NCBI GenBank assembly: GCA_037975125.1 | Contig: CM075857.1 | Span: forward strand, 20,998,497-21,062,496 | Origin: Latrodectus hesperus | Taxonomy: Eukaryota; Arthropoda; Arachnida; Araneae; Theridiidae | Length of the DNA: 64,000 nucleotides | Direction of reading: 5' to 3' | In this document: positions 54,458-64,000 of the stretch, piece after piece | Layout of the letters: each line of letters starts with the position of its first letter | Numbering within the stretch: position 1 is the first letter of the stretch | Program-made: the position numbers and the translations under genes | Notes under the pieces: generated by a model | What the model was told of the DNA's origin: nothing | The model's input: the letters and a program-made list of their open reading frames with translations, nothing else | Database searches by the model: none

Positions 54458-56715
54458 TGGAATGGAAAGTTTGGGGTTACTCTCTCTTCAGGTAAATGTC
54501 CCATGAGCTGTTGACAAGGTACTGGTTTTGCTTTAAAGCAAACAACACAATCGTGCACTAGTTTTCTACAAAGGTTACGTCCATTTAAAGGCCAAAACCT
54601 TCGTCTAATAAGAAACAATAACCCTTGTGGTCCAATATGTAAATAGTTCTTATGAAACATTTCAGCAATCATCACAGTCAATTTATGATTGGCAGGTAAA
54701 ATTATAGGGAACCTTTTATCAAAGTTAAACTTACTGTTGGCTAGTCTTCCACCAACTCTTACAACACCCCTTTCATCTAAAAATGGGAAAAGATTTTTTA
54801 ACTTACTCTCTACAGGCACATTACCATCCTTCTGAAGGCCTGTAATTTCCCTTTTAAAACACTCTTGTTGAACTAATTTTACTAAGACAAATTCAGCATC
54901 TTTAATTTCCTTACATTGCAGGGGGCCAGTTACCTTTGGCTGTGATTTGCAATTATTCAGGAACCTATAAAGAAAAGCTAAAACACGAACAAGTTTAGTA
55001 TAATTGTTAGTAATACTAAGTAACTCCTCAGTTAAAGAATTAAAAGTCACTAGGAAAACAGGTCTCTTGAACCTTCGTTCACTCTTAACCAGTTCTGTAT
55101 TAAAATGTTCTAAGTCCTCGTTAATTAGCTCTTCACAGTTGTTAAGCGTCTCTACTTCTTCGATGATAAGTAGTGGTCCATGCCACCACAAGGAATTATT
55201 TCTCAGTTGTGCTGGATTGCAGCCACGAGAAACGATGTCTGCAGGATTTCGCTCCGATGATATATGCCTCCATTGTGAGACATCTGTCAGAACTTGTATT
55301 TTAGCCACTCTGGTAGCGACAAAGGTTTTCAATTCTGCTGGAGACTTCTGAATCCAGGACAAAACAATTTTGCTGTCCGAAAAATACCAATTTTGATCTA
55401 TCTTAAGTTCTAGGGAAGTGCTAATCTTTTTCATCAATTTAGATAGCAATACACCTGCACACAGTTCAAGTCGTGGAATCGAAAGTGTTTTGATTGGTGC
55501 AACTCTTCCTTTGCTGCACACTAGATGTGAAGTTAATTCACCACTCGCTGATTCGCATCTTAGATAGACTGCTGCACCGTAATAGTCCTCTGATGCATCC
55601 GAGAATCCAAAGAGTTCAATTTTTACAACATTTTCTGGTAGCATACATCGATTTATTTTAATACAGTTAATGTCACACAACCCATCAAAAAACTGTAACC
55701 ATTCTTGTACGACATCTGATGGCAGTCTTTCATCCCAGTCTATTGATAACCTCCACAGACGTTGCATAAAAACCTTAGCCTTTGTAAGTACAGGTCCTAT
55801 CAAACCAAGTGGGTCAAAAATGCGGGCAATTATGGACAAAATTTCTCTCTTTGTAACCATAGAAGCATCTTTTTTGGGCATATTGTAGGAAAGCTCATCA
55901 CTCTTGGCCTTCCATAGCAACCCTAATGTTTTTGTTTGATCAAAGCTATAGTCATTTGAATCTTCAGAAAATTCTCTTAACTCTGGACAGTTACTTTGCC
56001 ATTTATGTAGTTCCATACCACAAGTTTTAAATATTTGAGTTAATTCTTGCTTTAGACACTTTACACTTTCTAAATTTGACCCTCCACTCAATATGTCATC
56101 CATGTACATATCCTTCTGTATTACTTGAGAAGCCAATGGAAATTTCAGTTGTTCATCAGTACCTAACTGTTGAAGACATCTCTGAGCCAAATATGGAGCA
56201 CTAGTGGTTCCATACGTCACTGTGCATAATTGATACGTTTTAATATTCGCTTCCTTACTATCTTTCCATACAATTCTTTGCAAGTCTCTTTGTGCAGGAT
56301 CAATCCAAATCATTCTATACATTTTTTGAATGTCGGTAGTAAAAGCAAAAAGATGTTTTCTAAACCTCAATAATATAGCAAATAAATCATCTTGAATTAT
56401 ACCACCATTTAGCTGTATGGAATTTAATGACTCACCAGTTGAAGTAATTTGTGAAGCGTTGAACACAACTCTACATTTCGTACTCGTTTTCTGTGGTCTA
56501 TAAACTGCATGATGAGGTACATAGTAGACCACTTCAGGTTCTTGCGTCATAGAAACTTCTTGCATATGATTCAAGCACTCATATTCACTCATAAATTGAC
56601 GATATAATGACAGAAGTTCTGGATTCCCTTCTAACTTATTCCACAAGGCATTTAATCTTTTGACTGCAATCTCTCTAGACTCTCCCAATAATTTCGGATC
56701 TTTTTTAAATGGCAT
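54421..56715 (-). pseudogene. Element B reverse transcriptase, RNase H and integrase zinc region
   Basis: 764 codons open. In order: RT with catalytic TDIQKMY and YMDDILSG (about residue 200), RNase H with FSDSKIVLSW (about residue 450), then the integrase zinc region (HIGPQG..., CVVCFKAKP) and GVDF at the end. All key residues visible are present. The frame opens after a TAG just upstream of 56715, and ends at the T6 frameshift, so it is not joined to gag-protease or the integrase core in the assembled sequence. The ATG at 56715 is an internal Met, not a true start. Confidence 0.92.
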
Positions 56716-56756
56716 CTATACTACAAATTTTCCCGATTTATCCCTTTTATGAGTTT

Positions 56757-57221
56757 TTATAAAATGATTATTAGCTTCAATTCTCTCTGCAGTTTCATAT
56801 TTCTGTGTTTTTTAATTTGTTCTATTTCCCAGAAATTCCGCATAATTTTATTTAAGTCGGCACCTTCGTTTATAAGCCCACACTGTACTTTAGTCTCAGT
56901 TTCTATTGGTACACTACCTCTCACTACAAATCCGAATACCGTGTTTTGTAAAATTAAATTAGTATTAGTAGGGTAAATTCTATCAGGTTTTAATAGTCCA
57001 TAAAAATTCTCTGCTCCCAGAATTAAATCGATTGGACCTGGAACATTAAATCCCGAATCCGCTAACTTAATGTTTTTTAATTCCGGAACGCAAATATCAA
57101 TTTGCCTTAAAGGGGTCATATTTGTAACACTGGGAACAACTAAAAATTCTAAATCTAATTTGAAATTTCTTATATCATTAACAATCGTAGCATTAACTTT
57201 AGATTTAATTGTCATAGACAT
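56757..57221 (-). pseudogene. Element B protease C-terminal region
   Basis: 154 codons of the aspartic-protease-like DUF1758 region of BEL/Pao pol: CVPELKNIKLAD, IDLILGAENF, FGFVVRG. It is in a different frame from both neighbours. A frameshift at an A5 run (about 57258-57264) separates it from gag-protease, and another near 56757 from the reverse transcriptase. Confidence 0.85.
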
Positions 57222-57247
57222 TCCATTTAAACCTGCAACTCCAATAT

Positions 57248-58777
57248 TTATTTTTCCTTTCTTAAATTAAGCTTGTCAGCGCAACTCTTACTCAAAAAAT
57301 TAGCGCTGGCTCCAACGTCTAATAAACCACGAACGCGTAAAACATTTCCCAAGTCTTCGGTTAAAAAACAAATAAAAGTGCTAAGTAGTATAGACTTCGA
57401 ATTTGCTGACGAAGTATAACTAGTCGCCGCTAAGCAATTTTGATCCTGACCACTTGACTCTTGTTTATTGCCAGTAGGAACGAATTCTAAAGCTGTGGGG
57501 GAGGGGAAGGAACTCACTTTCGCATTGAGAGTATTTACATTCTCATTCTTAATAGGCGCCGAAAAACGTTCTTGTTTTTGCTCTGACTGAAAGTGAAGTG
57601 TGGCATGATGAAGCCGCCTACAGATATTGCACGAATGTTTTGATTTACAAGTCGTTACTCTATGATTATTCCCCAAGCAATTAAAACAGAAGTTATTTGA
57701 TTTTACAAACTCAATACGCTCATTTATTGACATGTTTTTATAATTAGGGCATTTATGTATGGGGTGATTCTCATTACATGATAAAACACACTTATTATTT
57801 TTAACTTCCGAAAGGAAAACTCTCGACGTGTATTTTGACTCGGACAATTTATTAAACTTTGAGTTTTCCACCAAAGTCTTATCTCGGGAAGTAAAATATA
57901 AATCAATTTCTTTCCCTAATTCAGCGGACTTAAACCATGTGTCAGCCTGCCTCATATTAATATGACACGTAATTTCTCCATCTAAGGTCTGAAGTATTTT
58001 ATCCGACACAATTAAATTTTTGAGAGTTTTGAAATCTGTTACCTTCCTCAATTGTAAATAATATTCCCAGCTCGTTGTTAATCGCGATGCAAATTGTACG
58101 TATGTTTCATTTGGTTGGCGGTGGGCTTTCCTAAAATGTTCTAAACATGATTGAGGGGTAGGCTCAAATTCTCGAAGTACTATTGTTTTTACTTTAGAAT
58201 ACTCATTTAACTCGTCATCCTTTATATAAGTTATCACATTAGTCGCCTTTTCCCCTAGCAAATTTAACAAAATCTCCGCTTTGTATTTATCAGGGACGTT
58301 TTTTGAAATAAAGGCCCTTTCTAAAGATGCAAAAAAATAACTCCAACCCTCAGGTCTACTAGGAGTTTTAATAGTTAAAGTACGGACACTTTTTATGAGA
58401 GAGTCTAAAGATTCAGTCTGATTATTTTCAACATTTTCACCTTCTGAATTTGACTTAGATTCCGCTTTCACGCGAGCAATTTCTAATTCCATTTTCGTTC
58501 TTTCAAGTTTAAGTTTTTCTAATTCTAATTGTTGAAGCTCTTCAGATTTTCTCTGTTCGAGCTTAATTTTCTCTAACTCTAGTTGCCGCAACTCATCGGA
58601 CTTTCGCTCTTCAATTATCGTATTTGCTAATTCTACAACGGAATCTTTCTCTGTCACGTACTTCTGGTTTTGTTTTATAATCCTGCTTAATTCTGAAACA
58701 GTCATTTTCTCATTGACATCTTCTCCTAACTCAATAGCAATTAATATCAAATCCTCTTTTTTTACGCCTTTAAACAT
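57248..58777 (-). CDS. Element B gag with start of protease
   Basis: 509 codons, ATG at 58775-58777, 174 bases inside the 5' LTR. Residues about 60-110 form a Glu/Lys/Arg-rich coiled coil with a repeat (LELEKIKLEQRKSEEL). Residues about 120-310 fit the SCAN-like gag fold found in arthropod BEL/Pao elements. Residues about 320-400 have Cys/His knuckles (CVLSCNENHPIHKC, CFNCLGNNH, CNICRRLHH). Near the end comes the protease start, LLDVGASANFLS, where the catalytic Asp is followed by Val-Gly instead of the usual Thr/Ser-Gly. Gag itself has no stop. Confidence 0.9.
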   Translation of the reverse strand: MFKGVKKEDLILIAIELGEDVNEKMTVSELSRIIKQNQKYVTEKDSVVELANTIIEERKSDELRQLELEKIKLEQRKSEELQQLELEKLKLERTKMELEIARVKAESKSNSEGENVENNQTESLDSLIKSVRTLTIKTPSRPEGWSYFFASLERAFISKNVPDKYKAEILLNLLGEKATNVITYIKDDELNEYSKVKTIVLREFEPTPQSCLEHFRKAHRQPNETYVQFASRLTTSWEYYLQLRKVTDFKTLKNLIVSDKILQTLDGEITCHINMRQADTWFKSAELGKEIDLYFTSRDKTLVENSKFNKLSESKYTSRVFLSEVKNNKCVLSCNENHPIHKCPNYKNMSINERIEFVKSNNFCFNCLGNNHRVTTCKSKHSCNICRRLHHATLHFQSEQKQERFSAPIKNENVNTLNAKVSSFPSPTALEFVPTGNKQESSGQDQNCLAATSYTSSANSKSILLSTFICFLTEDLGNVLRVRGLLDVGASANFLSKSCADKLNLRKEK

Positions 58778-58951
58778 TTTGGATAGTTATTAATACTTCA
58801 ATATATATAAAGATCTATTCTCAGAACAAGAAAATTACTCAGTCACATACCTCTATTACGTTGACGATACTCAGCAGAGGCGTAAATTATCACTCATAGC
58901 CATTATATAGATCCATAGGTTGCTTATTTTCTCCGGTGAGACTATGACCAA
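58778..58951 (-). other. Element B leader between 5' LTR and gag
   Basis: 174 bases, AT-rich, with the putative primer-binding site next to the LTR. No coding content. Confidence 0.6.
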
Positions 58952-59094
58952 TGTTAATAGCTCAGTTTTAACTCAATAAACACTCACTCAAGGACTGTAT
59001 AAAAACACACACTTTATTTCTCCGACTCACAATGGCTACTGCCGGTTTCTCTTTCATGACTCAAAAGGGGCGCTGCGCTCGCGAGGCGCCAACA
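58952..59094 (-). repeat. 5' LTR of element B
   Basis: 143 bp, identical to the 3' LTR except for one extra G in the GCTCGCGAGGCG stretch. On the minus strand it is followed after one base by TGGTCATAGTCTCACC, which starts with TGG as a primer-binding site should; the tRNA was not identified. Confidence 0.95.
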
Positions 59095-59360
59095 ATCACA
59101 TTGGAAGAAAATATCACCACAATAAGAAGGAAAGGATTGTGCCGGGTCTGCTTGGATAAAGGTCATGTTGCTTTTAAATGCCAATCTCAAATAACGTGTC
59201 AATTTTGTTCGAAAAGACATTTGAAGTTCATGTGTCCAAATATGGCATGCAATTAATCTGATTCTCCCAAACAAGGAATGAATGACAGAAATATTAATGA
59301 GAAAACAGTTTATTCTTTACATTCTCGTGCAACGAATGAAGTTTTATTATAAACTCTTGT
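59095..59360 (+). pseudogene. Element A gag, zinc-knuckle part, after the B insertion
   Basis: Reading continues from the ATCAC duplication: two CCHC-type knuckles, CRVCLDKGHVAFKC and CQFCSKRHLKFMC, as in BEL/Pao gag. A TAA at 59254-59256 ends the frame; another lies near 59350. The interrupted gag was therefore split exactly between its Cys motifs by element B. Confidence 0.85.
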
Positions 59361-60825
59361 TGTAAATGTACATGGCAACAAGAAAGAGCGTAAAGCTAGA
59401 GCTATTATCGATACAGGATCACAAAAATCATTTATTTTGAGATCTACTGCTGAAGAGTTGGATTTTAATTTGCCAAGAGAAAAGGAATTTGGTCATTCCT
59501 TATTTGATAGAATGAAAACAAGGATATATAAAAATAACTGTTATAAAATTTACTTGAATAGTCTTGATGGTAACTATACTTGTAAATTAGATGCTTTAGA
59601 TCATGATGTCATTTGTAATGACATTTCTTGTGTAAAAAATGGCTCTTGGATGCATGAATTGAAAACTAAAAGAATATTCTTAACAGATATTCAAGAAAAT
59701 GCAGGACCCATTGAACTACTTTTGGGTGCAGACGTTGCCGGTAAATTAGTTACTGGTAGACGAGAAGAGTTAGAGACTGGCTTAGTTGCATTAGAAACCA
59801 AGTTAGGTTGGACTTTGAGGGGTAAAGTACCTCGATATACCGACGAAAGTGATGGAAAAATGAATATTGTTACTATGTTCTCTCAAGCAGATATTCCTGT
59901 TATTTCACTGTGGGATCTGGAACTACTTGGTATACGGGTGAGCAAAAATCAAGAGAGGAAGCGGAAACAGCTGTTATGCTTCACTTTCAAGAAACAGTTC
60001 GACAAAAGGAATATGGAAGATACGCGGTCCATATGCCTTGGAAAGTGTATCATGCGTTTCTAACTGACAATTATGAGTTGTGCTTGAAAAGACTTGAATT
60101 TACTACCAGGAAATTGTAAAAGTATCATGAAGTCTTTACAGAATGGTTAGAAGAAGGAGTTACTGAGGAAGTTCCTAGCAAAGAGTTACCAGCTGATGCC
60201 CATTACCTTCCTCATGGGCCCGTCATCAAAGAAACATCCGCAACATCTTCAGTGAAGATAAGACCGGTTTTTGATGCCTCTGCTAAGATCCATAACCATC
60301 CATCATTAAATGACTGTTTGCAGACTGGAAATAATTTAATTGAAACAATTCCTTCTATTTTGGCGAGATTTAGATTGAAACCAATTGGTGTAATTTCAGA
60401 CATCAGAAGGGCTTTTCTACAAATATCCTTTACATGAGAAAGATCGTAATTTCGTACGATATTTTTGGTATGACAATGAGAGTGATATCTGAACTTTTCA
60501 TAATATTCGAGTTGTCTTTGGCATCACCAGTAGCCCTTTTCTGTTAATGGCGGTTATTAATTACCATTTATCAAAATAATCAGTGAAAGAACGGTATTCT
60601 GATGAATTTCTTAAAAAAATGCTAGATAGTTTTTATGTCGATAATTGTGTAACTAGTGTACAAAATAATGCCGAACTAGAAACATTCATCGAATCTGCTA
60701 CTAATGTAATGACAGAAGGAATGTTTGATCTCAGAGGATGGGAAAGTTCTGTCATTACTGCATCTTCAGAAAGTTCAACAACACCAGTATTAGGATTGAT
60801 TTGGAACAAAAATTTAGATACCTTC
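59361..60825 (+). pseudogene. Element A protease and reverse transcriptase, first part
   Basis: Aspartic protease motif IIDTGSQKSFIL near 59400-59435. DUF1758-type region to about 59930 (IELLLGADVAGKL), then a frameshift to EQKSREEAETAVMLHFQETV. RT: IRPVFDASAK, DIRRAFLQI (catalytic Asp) and FYVDNCVTSV at about 60631-60660, where the second Asp of the usual YxDD box is Asn. Several stops and shifts (for example after QISFT near 60437). Homology stops at about 60825 with LGLIWNKNLDT. Confidence 0.88.
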
Positions 60826-61255
60826 CCAGCAAACACAAACTGCCGGCAAAAATCCGGGCCGGTGCTGGCCAAGTCGGTTTTCTGTTGGCCACGGCCAGCC
60901 TCTCATGGTTGTTTGATGGCCCGGCTCCGGCCATTACGGCCACGGATGAGTGCTGGCCAAAACAAACCAGGCCGGCGCTGGATGATAAGTAGTGGGCCAA
61001 CAGATTCTGGCCATTGTTGGCCCTGAAGCTGCTGGCCAGCAAAATTCAGACAATTAGTTGTAGCGCTATTTTTTATTTTATCAGCAAAGACTATTTTTGC
61101 CAAATAAGAGTTTTTTTGTGATGTTAATTAATTTTCAGATAATTTCTTACTTTTTAAACCCTTTAAAAACAATTTTTCAGAAAGAAATTTAATTTTCACA
61201 TTTATTGTGTATACCGCGTGACAGTATGACGTCAGATAGGGCGAATATTAGAAAC
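60826..61255. mobile_element. GC-rich insertion of unknown type, inside element A RT
   Basis: The RT homology halts at about 60825 and resumes at about 61256. The first 210 bases are strongly GC-rich with more than ten GGCC words (TGCTGGCCAA occurs twice, near 60866 and 60951); the rest is AT-rich. No convincing coding frame: the open frames on both strands are low-complexity. It starts CCCAGCAAAC, a start I recall from some non-autonomous DNA elements. No inverted ends or target duplication were identified, so the class is open. Confidence 0.6.
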
Positions 61256-63175
61256 AGACTCAGAATCTTTGAAATTTGATGAAAACGAAAAGATAACTAA
61301 AAGGAAAATACTTTCACTGATTTGTCGAGTATTTGACCCCATAGGTTTCCTTGCACCTGTTATGATTCAACCTAAACTTTTACTGCAAGCCACTTGGAAA
61401 ACCAAAGAATCATGGGTTTAGGAAGTGAACGATGAAATAAAGAAGACATTTTTAAAATGGATTAAGCAATTGAAATACTTAAAAAATATAAAAATACCAA
61501 GATGGATAGGTGTGATGGAGGAATCCAAATTAAGCATTCATACTCTTGTCGATGCCAGTAAGACAGCTTATGCGACATGCATTTTCTTAAGAAGTGAATC
61601 TTGTGCGGGTTTAGTGACTGTTAAATTACTTCAAGCCAGATCACGAATATCTCCTATGAAGACTATTACTATACCACGTCTTGAATTAATGGCCGCTATC
61701 ATCGGCTTAAGGCTATTTAATTCTGTGAAGCAAGCTCTGAAACTTCCTAATATCGAGATTTACTTTTGGACCGAATCTTCCACAGTTCTAACGTGGATAA
61801 CTAGTCGAGAACAGTGGTCGGTATTCGTATCCAATAGAATAAGCGAGATTAGAAAATTGACATCTTCTGAAGACTGGTACCATATTTCAACTGATCAGAA
61901 TACAGCAGACTATTTATAGCAAGGTTGTGGGCCTAAGCAAATTCAGAAATGCAAGTGGCGGCAAGGGCCAGCTTGGTTACACAATTCCAAAGAACAGTGC
62001 ACGAAGTCATTTGTAAATGTTAACGAAAAAGAAGTAGAGATAGAGAAAAGAAAGTCAGTCATCTCTGCTAATTACACAGAACTAAAGCCAATTTCATTGC
62101 AGTTAGCCAGAAGATTTTCTAGATTTTCAAAGATGATTAGGGCTTTGGCTTGGGTACTGCGTTTACAACCAAAGGCTAAAATCTTAAAAAAATTTAAGGA
62201 ATTTAAAACTGAAGAATTGTTAAATGCACAAAAGATTATTTTCCGTTTAGTACAGAAGAAATGTTTCTCTGATGAAGAAACAAGAAAAAATTTGAAAGGT
62301 CTTCAAGTATTTGAAGATGAAGAAGGAATTTTACGATTGAAGTCCAGACTGATAAATGAGGAAGAATCGAAAGATTTTATTTCTCCAGTGATTCTATCAT
62401 CGAAACACCTGGCAGTGAGAAGATTTATTGCTCAAAAACATTTTACTAGCAAACACGCTGGGACATTAACTTTTTTGACTATTTTGCGTGAAAGATTTTG
62501 GACAGTAAAAAGAAATAAGATAGTCCGGAGTGTTATCAAAGAATGCGTAACATGTAAACGACAGAAAGTGAAACATCTTGAGGTACCTTTTCCAACTCTT
62601 CCAAAAGACAGAATAGAATTAGCAGCTGCTTTTCAAGTATCAGGTGTGGACTTAGCTGGACCTTTATTGACTAAGTCTAAACAAAAATTGTGGATAGTGC
62701 TCTTTACTTGTGCTGTATATAGAGTTGTTCATCTAGAACTAATATCTTCACTCAGTACAATTGACTTCATCCAAGCGATGCGTAGGTTCATTGCCAGAAG
62801 AGGACGAATTTCCTCTCAGACAATGGCACTAACTTTACTGGGTTAAACAAAGCTTTGAAACAATTAAATTGGACCGCAATTGAAAGTGAATTTAGAGTCA
62901 ATGAAATTCGTCGGAAGTTTAACCCACCCTCCTCTCCATGGTGGGGAATTTTCTGGGAACGCTTGATTGGAATTTTAAAATATCTTTTAGGAAAAAAAAT
63001 CTTGGGCGCTCCTGTTTGTCTTACGAGGAATTACAGACTCTCATTTGTCAATGTGAATCTGTCCTGAATAGTAGAGCCTTGACTTACATATCAGAGGAAC
63101 AAGAGCTGATGACCTTGACCCTCTCAATGTTTCTTCAGGGTATTTCATTAACTGATGTTCCCGATTTGGATCATA
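61256..63175 (+). pseudogene. Element A RNase H and integrase, broken
   Basis: Resumes with EKITKRKILSLICRVFDPIGF (61286-61350), a stop at about 61420, then RNase H (VDASKTAYAT; DWYHISTDQNTADYL) ending in TAG at about 61919. Integrase zinc region HFTSKHAGTLT and CVTCKRQKVK at about 62450-62570; catalytic core from GVDLAGP (about 62643). A frameshift near 62820 falls in the core's second Asp region (ISSQTMALTLLG replaces the DNA/NF motif). The remainder (PWWGIFWERLI, YEELQTLICQCESVLNSRALT) is in other frames. Ends near VPDLDH at about 63170. Confidence 0.85.
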
Positions 63176-64000
63176 TTATTCTGTGAAGCATGAAAATGAT
63201 GGGGTCAGAGATATGTGGTTACGTGAAATGCAAAATACGGAAAACCCATGCATTTTATTTTATAAAACCCAAGGAGACACTTGTACACAATATTCATTTC
63301 TAAAAGAAAATGATTTTGTTTTGATTCTTATGACAAGCACAAGGAGAGATACTGAAAAAACTTAGTTCCGACTGCATATGTATTGATGGTACACATGGGG
63401 TAAATTGATATGTATTTGAACTTATAATCTTATTAACAATTGATGATTTGCGCCAAGGATTCCCATGTGCTTTTTTATAAACATAAATACATTCCATACA
63501 ATAACAGAGGCAGCAATAAATTACTTAAAGAAGACGCTGACATCATAGAATTTTCAGATTATTTTGAAACATTATTTACAAAATACTTGCAGCTGGGCAT
63601 ACTGTTATAGACTTCACAGTGGCATTAATACAAACATGCACATAGGATGAATGCACCGAACACTAAAATATATTTATCTTCATGGGACAAATGTAAAAAG
63701 ATTAGACAAAGCTATTCATGTTATGAGATTCGTACGAGATAAAATGAACGATCGTTTAACTATAGCAAATGAAGGTAAATTGACCAGTAAGATACGAGAT
63801 TTAAGAATCAGACATAAAACAAGTGAAACACTATCTTTACAAATAATTGAGAATGAGAATGGGTGGCCTGTTTTATCAACAGAAATATACAACAAGAATG
63901 AAAATAATAACACTTGTACTTGTCTCATACAATGCACAGAATGTAATATATGCATTCACAAATATATATGTAGTTGCATTACTTCTTCAATAGATGGAAT
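63176..64000 (+). pseudogene. MULE-type transposase with SWIM motif, decayed
   Basis: Broken plus-strand frames read MWLREMQNTENPCILFYKTQGD, then FVLILMTS, then CICIDGTHGV and IDDLRQGFP (MULE catalytic region, with two Asp, about 63375-63460). Then come TLKYIYLHGTNVKRLDKAIH and FVRDKMNDRL (63660-63760), and finally a SWIM-type zinc motif, CTCLIQCTECNICIHKYICSC (about 63910-63980). Stops and frameshifts throughout. This matches Mutator-like transposases with a SWIM finger. The 5' end is not visible because element A abuts it; the 3' end runs off the window. Confidence 0.75.

Larger units (their letters stand above)
53219..59094 (-). mobile_element. BEL/Pao retrotransposon B, young, inserted in element A gag
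   Basis: Limits are set by near-identical terminal repeats (53219-53360 and 58952-59094, differing by one inserted base) and a perfect 5-bp target duplication ATCAC (53214-53218 and 59095-59099). 5876 bp. On the minus strand it encodes gag, protease, reverse transcriptase, RNase H and integrase. Several stops and frameshifts break pol, so it is not autonomous as assembled, although the LTR identity says the insertion is recent. Confidence 0.95.
51947..63175 (+). mobile_element. BEL/Pao retrotransposon A, old and broken, host to nested insertions
   Basis: In order on the plus strand: LTR, gag with zinc knuckles, aspartic protease, reverse transcriptase, RNase H, integrase. Gag is split by element B at 53219-59094, and the reverse transcriptase by a GC-rich insertion at about 60826-61255. 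Many stops and frameshifts. The right end is lost where MULE-SWIM sequence begins near 63175. Confidence 0.85.

Noticed and set aside
57255..57270. Classic programmed -1 frameshift between gag and protease of element B
   Set aside because: The bases in frame (GAA AAA TAA) do not form a canonical X XXY YYZ slippery heptamer; a single-base lesion explains it more simply, though slippage on the A run is not excluded.
59014..59274. 86-codon minus-strand frame over the LTR of element B
   Set aside because: It is antisense to element A gag and runs through the LTR; a shadow.
60583..61103. Ala/Gly/Pro-rich frames over the GC-rich insertion
   Set aside because: They exist on both strands only because the insertion is GC-rich and low in stops; no motif.
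63199..63205. ATGGG as the right-hand target duplication of element A
   Set aside because: ATGGG precedes the 5' LTR (51942-51946) and also occurs here, but no LTR end lies beside it, so the match is probably chance.

Overview
This is a eukaryotic window: AT-rich, intron-bearing, and full of transposon relics. Short tRNA-derived SINEs, BEL/Pao LTR elements, Tc1, piggyBac, P-element and MULE-SWIM relics, and a large-intron cyclin B gene together suggest an arthropod, most likely an arachnid such as a spider. The arthropod call is fairly firm; 'spider' is inference from repeat style only.

Region by region: (1) 1.2-9.3 kb is a satellite array of about 21 tandem copies of a 374-375 bp monomer, with a homogenised core and decayed edges. 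(2) 9.3-29.3 kb is AT-rich non-coding DNA holding two SINEs with clear target duplications, a long (TA)n tract, a Tc1/mariner element with intact ends but a dead transposase, and a much older Tc1-like relic. (3) 29.3-51.2 kb, minus strand, is a complete B-type cyclin gene: eight coding exons whose reading frames and splice sites join to a 374-residue protein. Its three large introns carry a SINE and a decayed P-element/THAP9-like relic (intron 4), a piggyBac fragment with one terminus, a SINE fragment and a small hairpin (intron 3), and a poly(A) tract (intron 2). (4) 51.2-51.8 kb is a likely bidirectional promoter region with CCAAT boxes. (5) 51.8 kb onward, plus strand, starts with a short candidate first exon of a divergent gene, cut by the LTR of a BEL/Pao retrotransposon (element A). 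Element A is old and broken, and a second, much younger BEL/Pao element (B, opposite strand, near-identical 142/143 bp LTRs, 5 bp target duplication) sits inside its gag. A further GC-rich insertion interrupts element A's reverse transcriptase, and the window ends in a decayed MULE-type transposase with a SWIM zinc motif.

The only confidently functional host gene is cyclin B. Its protein should bind and activate Cdk1 at mitosis and be destroyed via the APC/C; it has a KEN box and a D-box-like motif with Met in place of Leu. Everything else is repeat-derived or unrecognised. I see no sign of a new multi-gene system. The most testable oddities are the LTR-supplied splice donor beside the disrupted divergent exon, the start-codon-only coding exon of cyclin B, the template-switch palindrome in the Tc1 transposase, the 55-bp hairpin in a cyclin intron, and the satellite monomer's repeated dyads.
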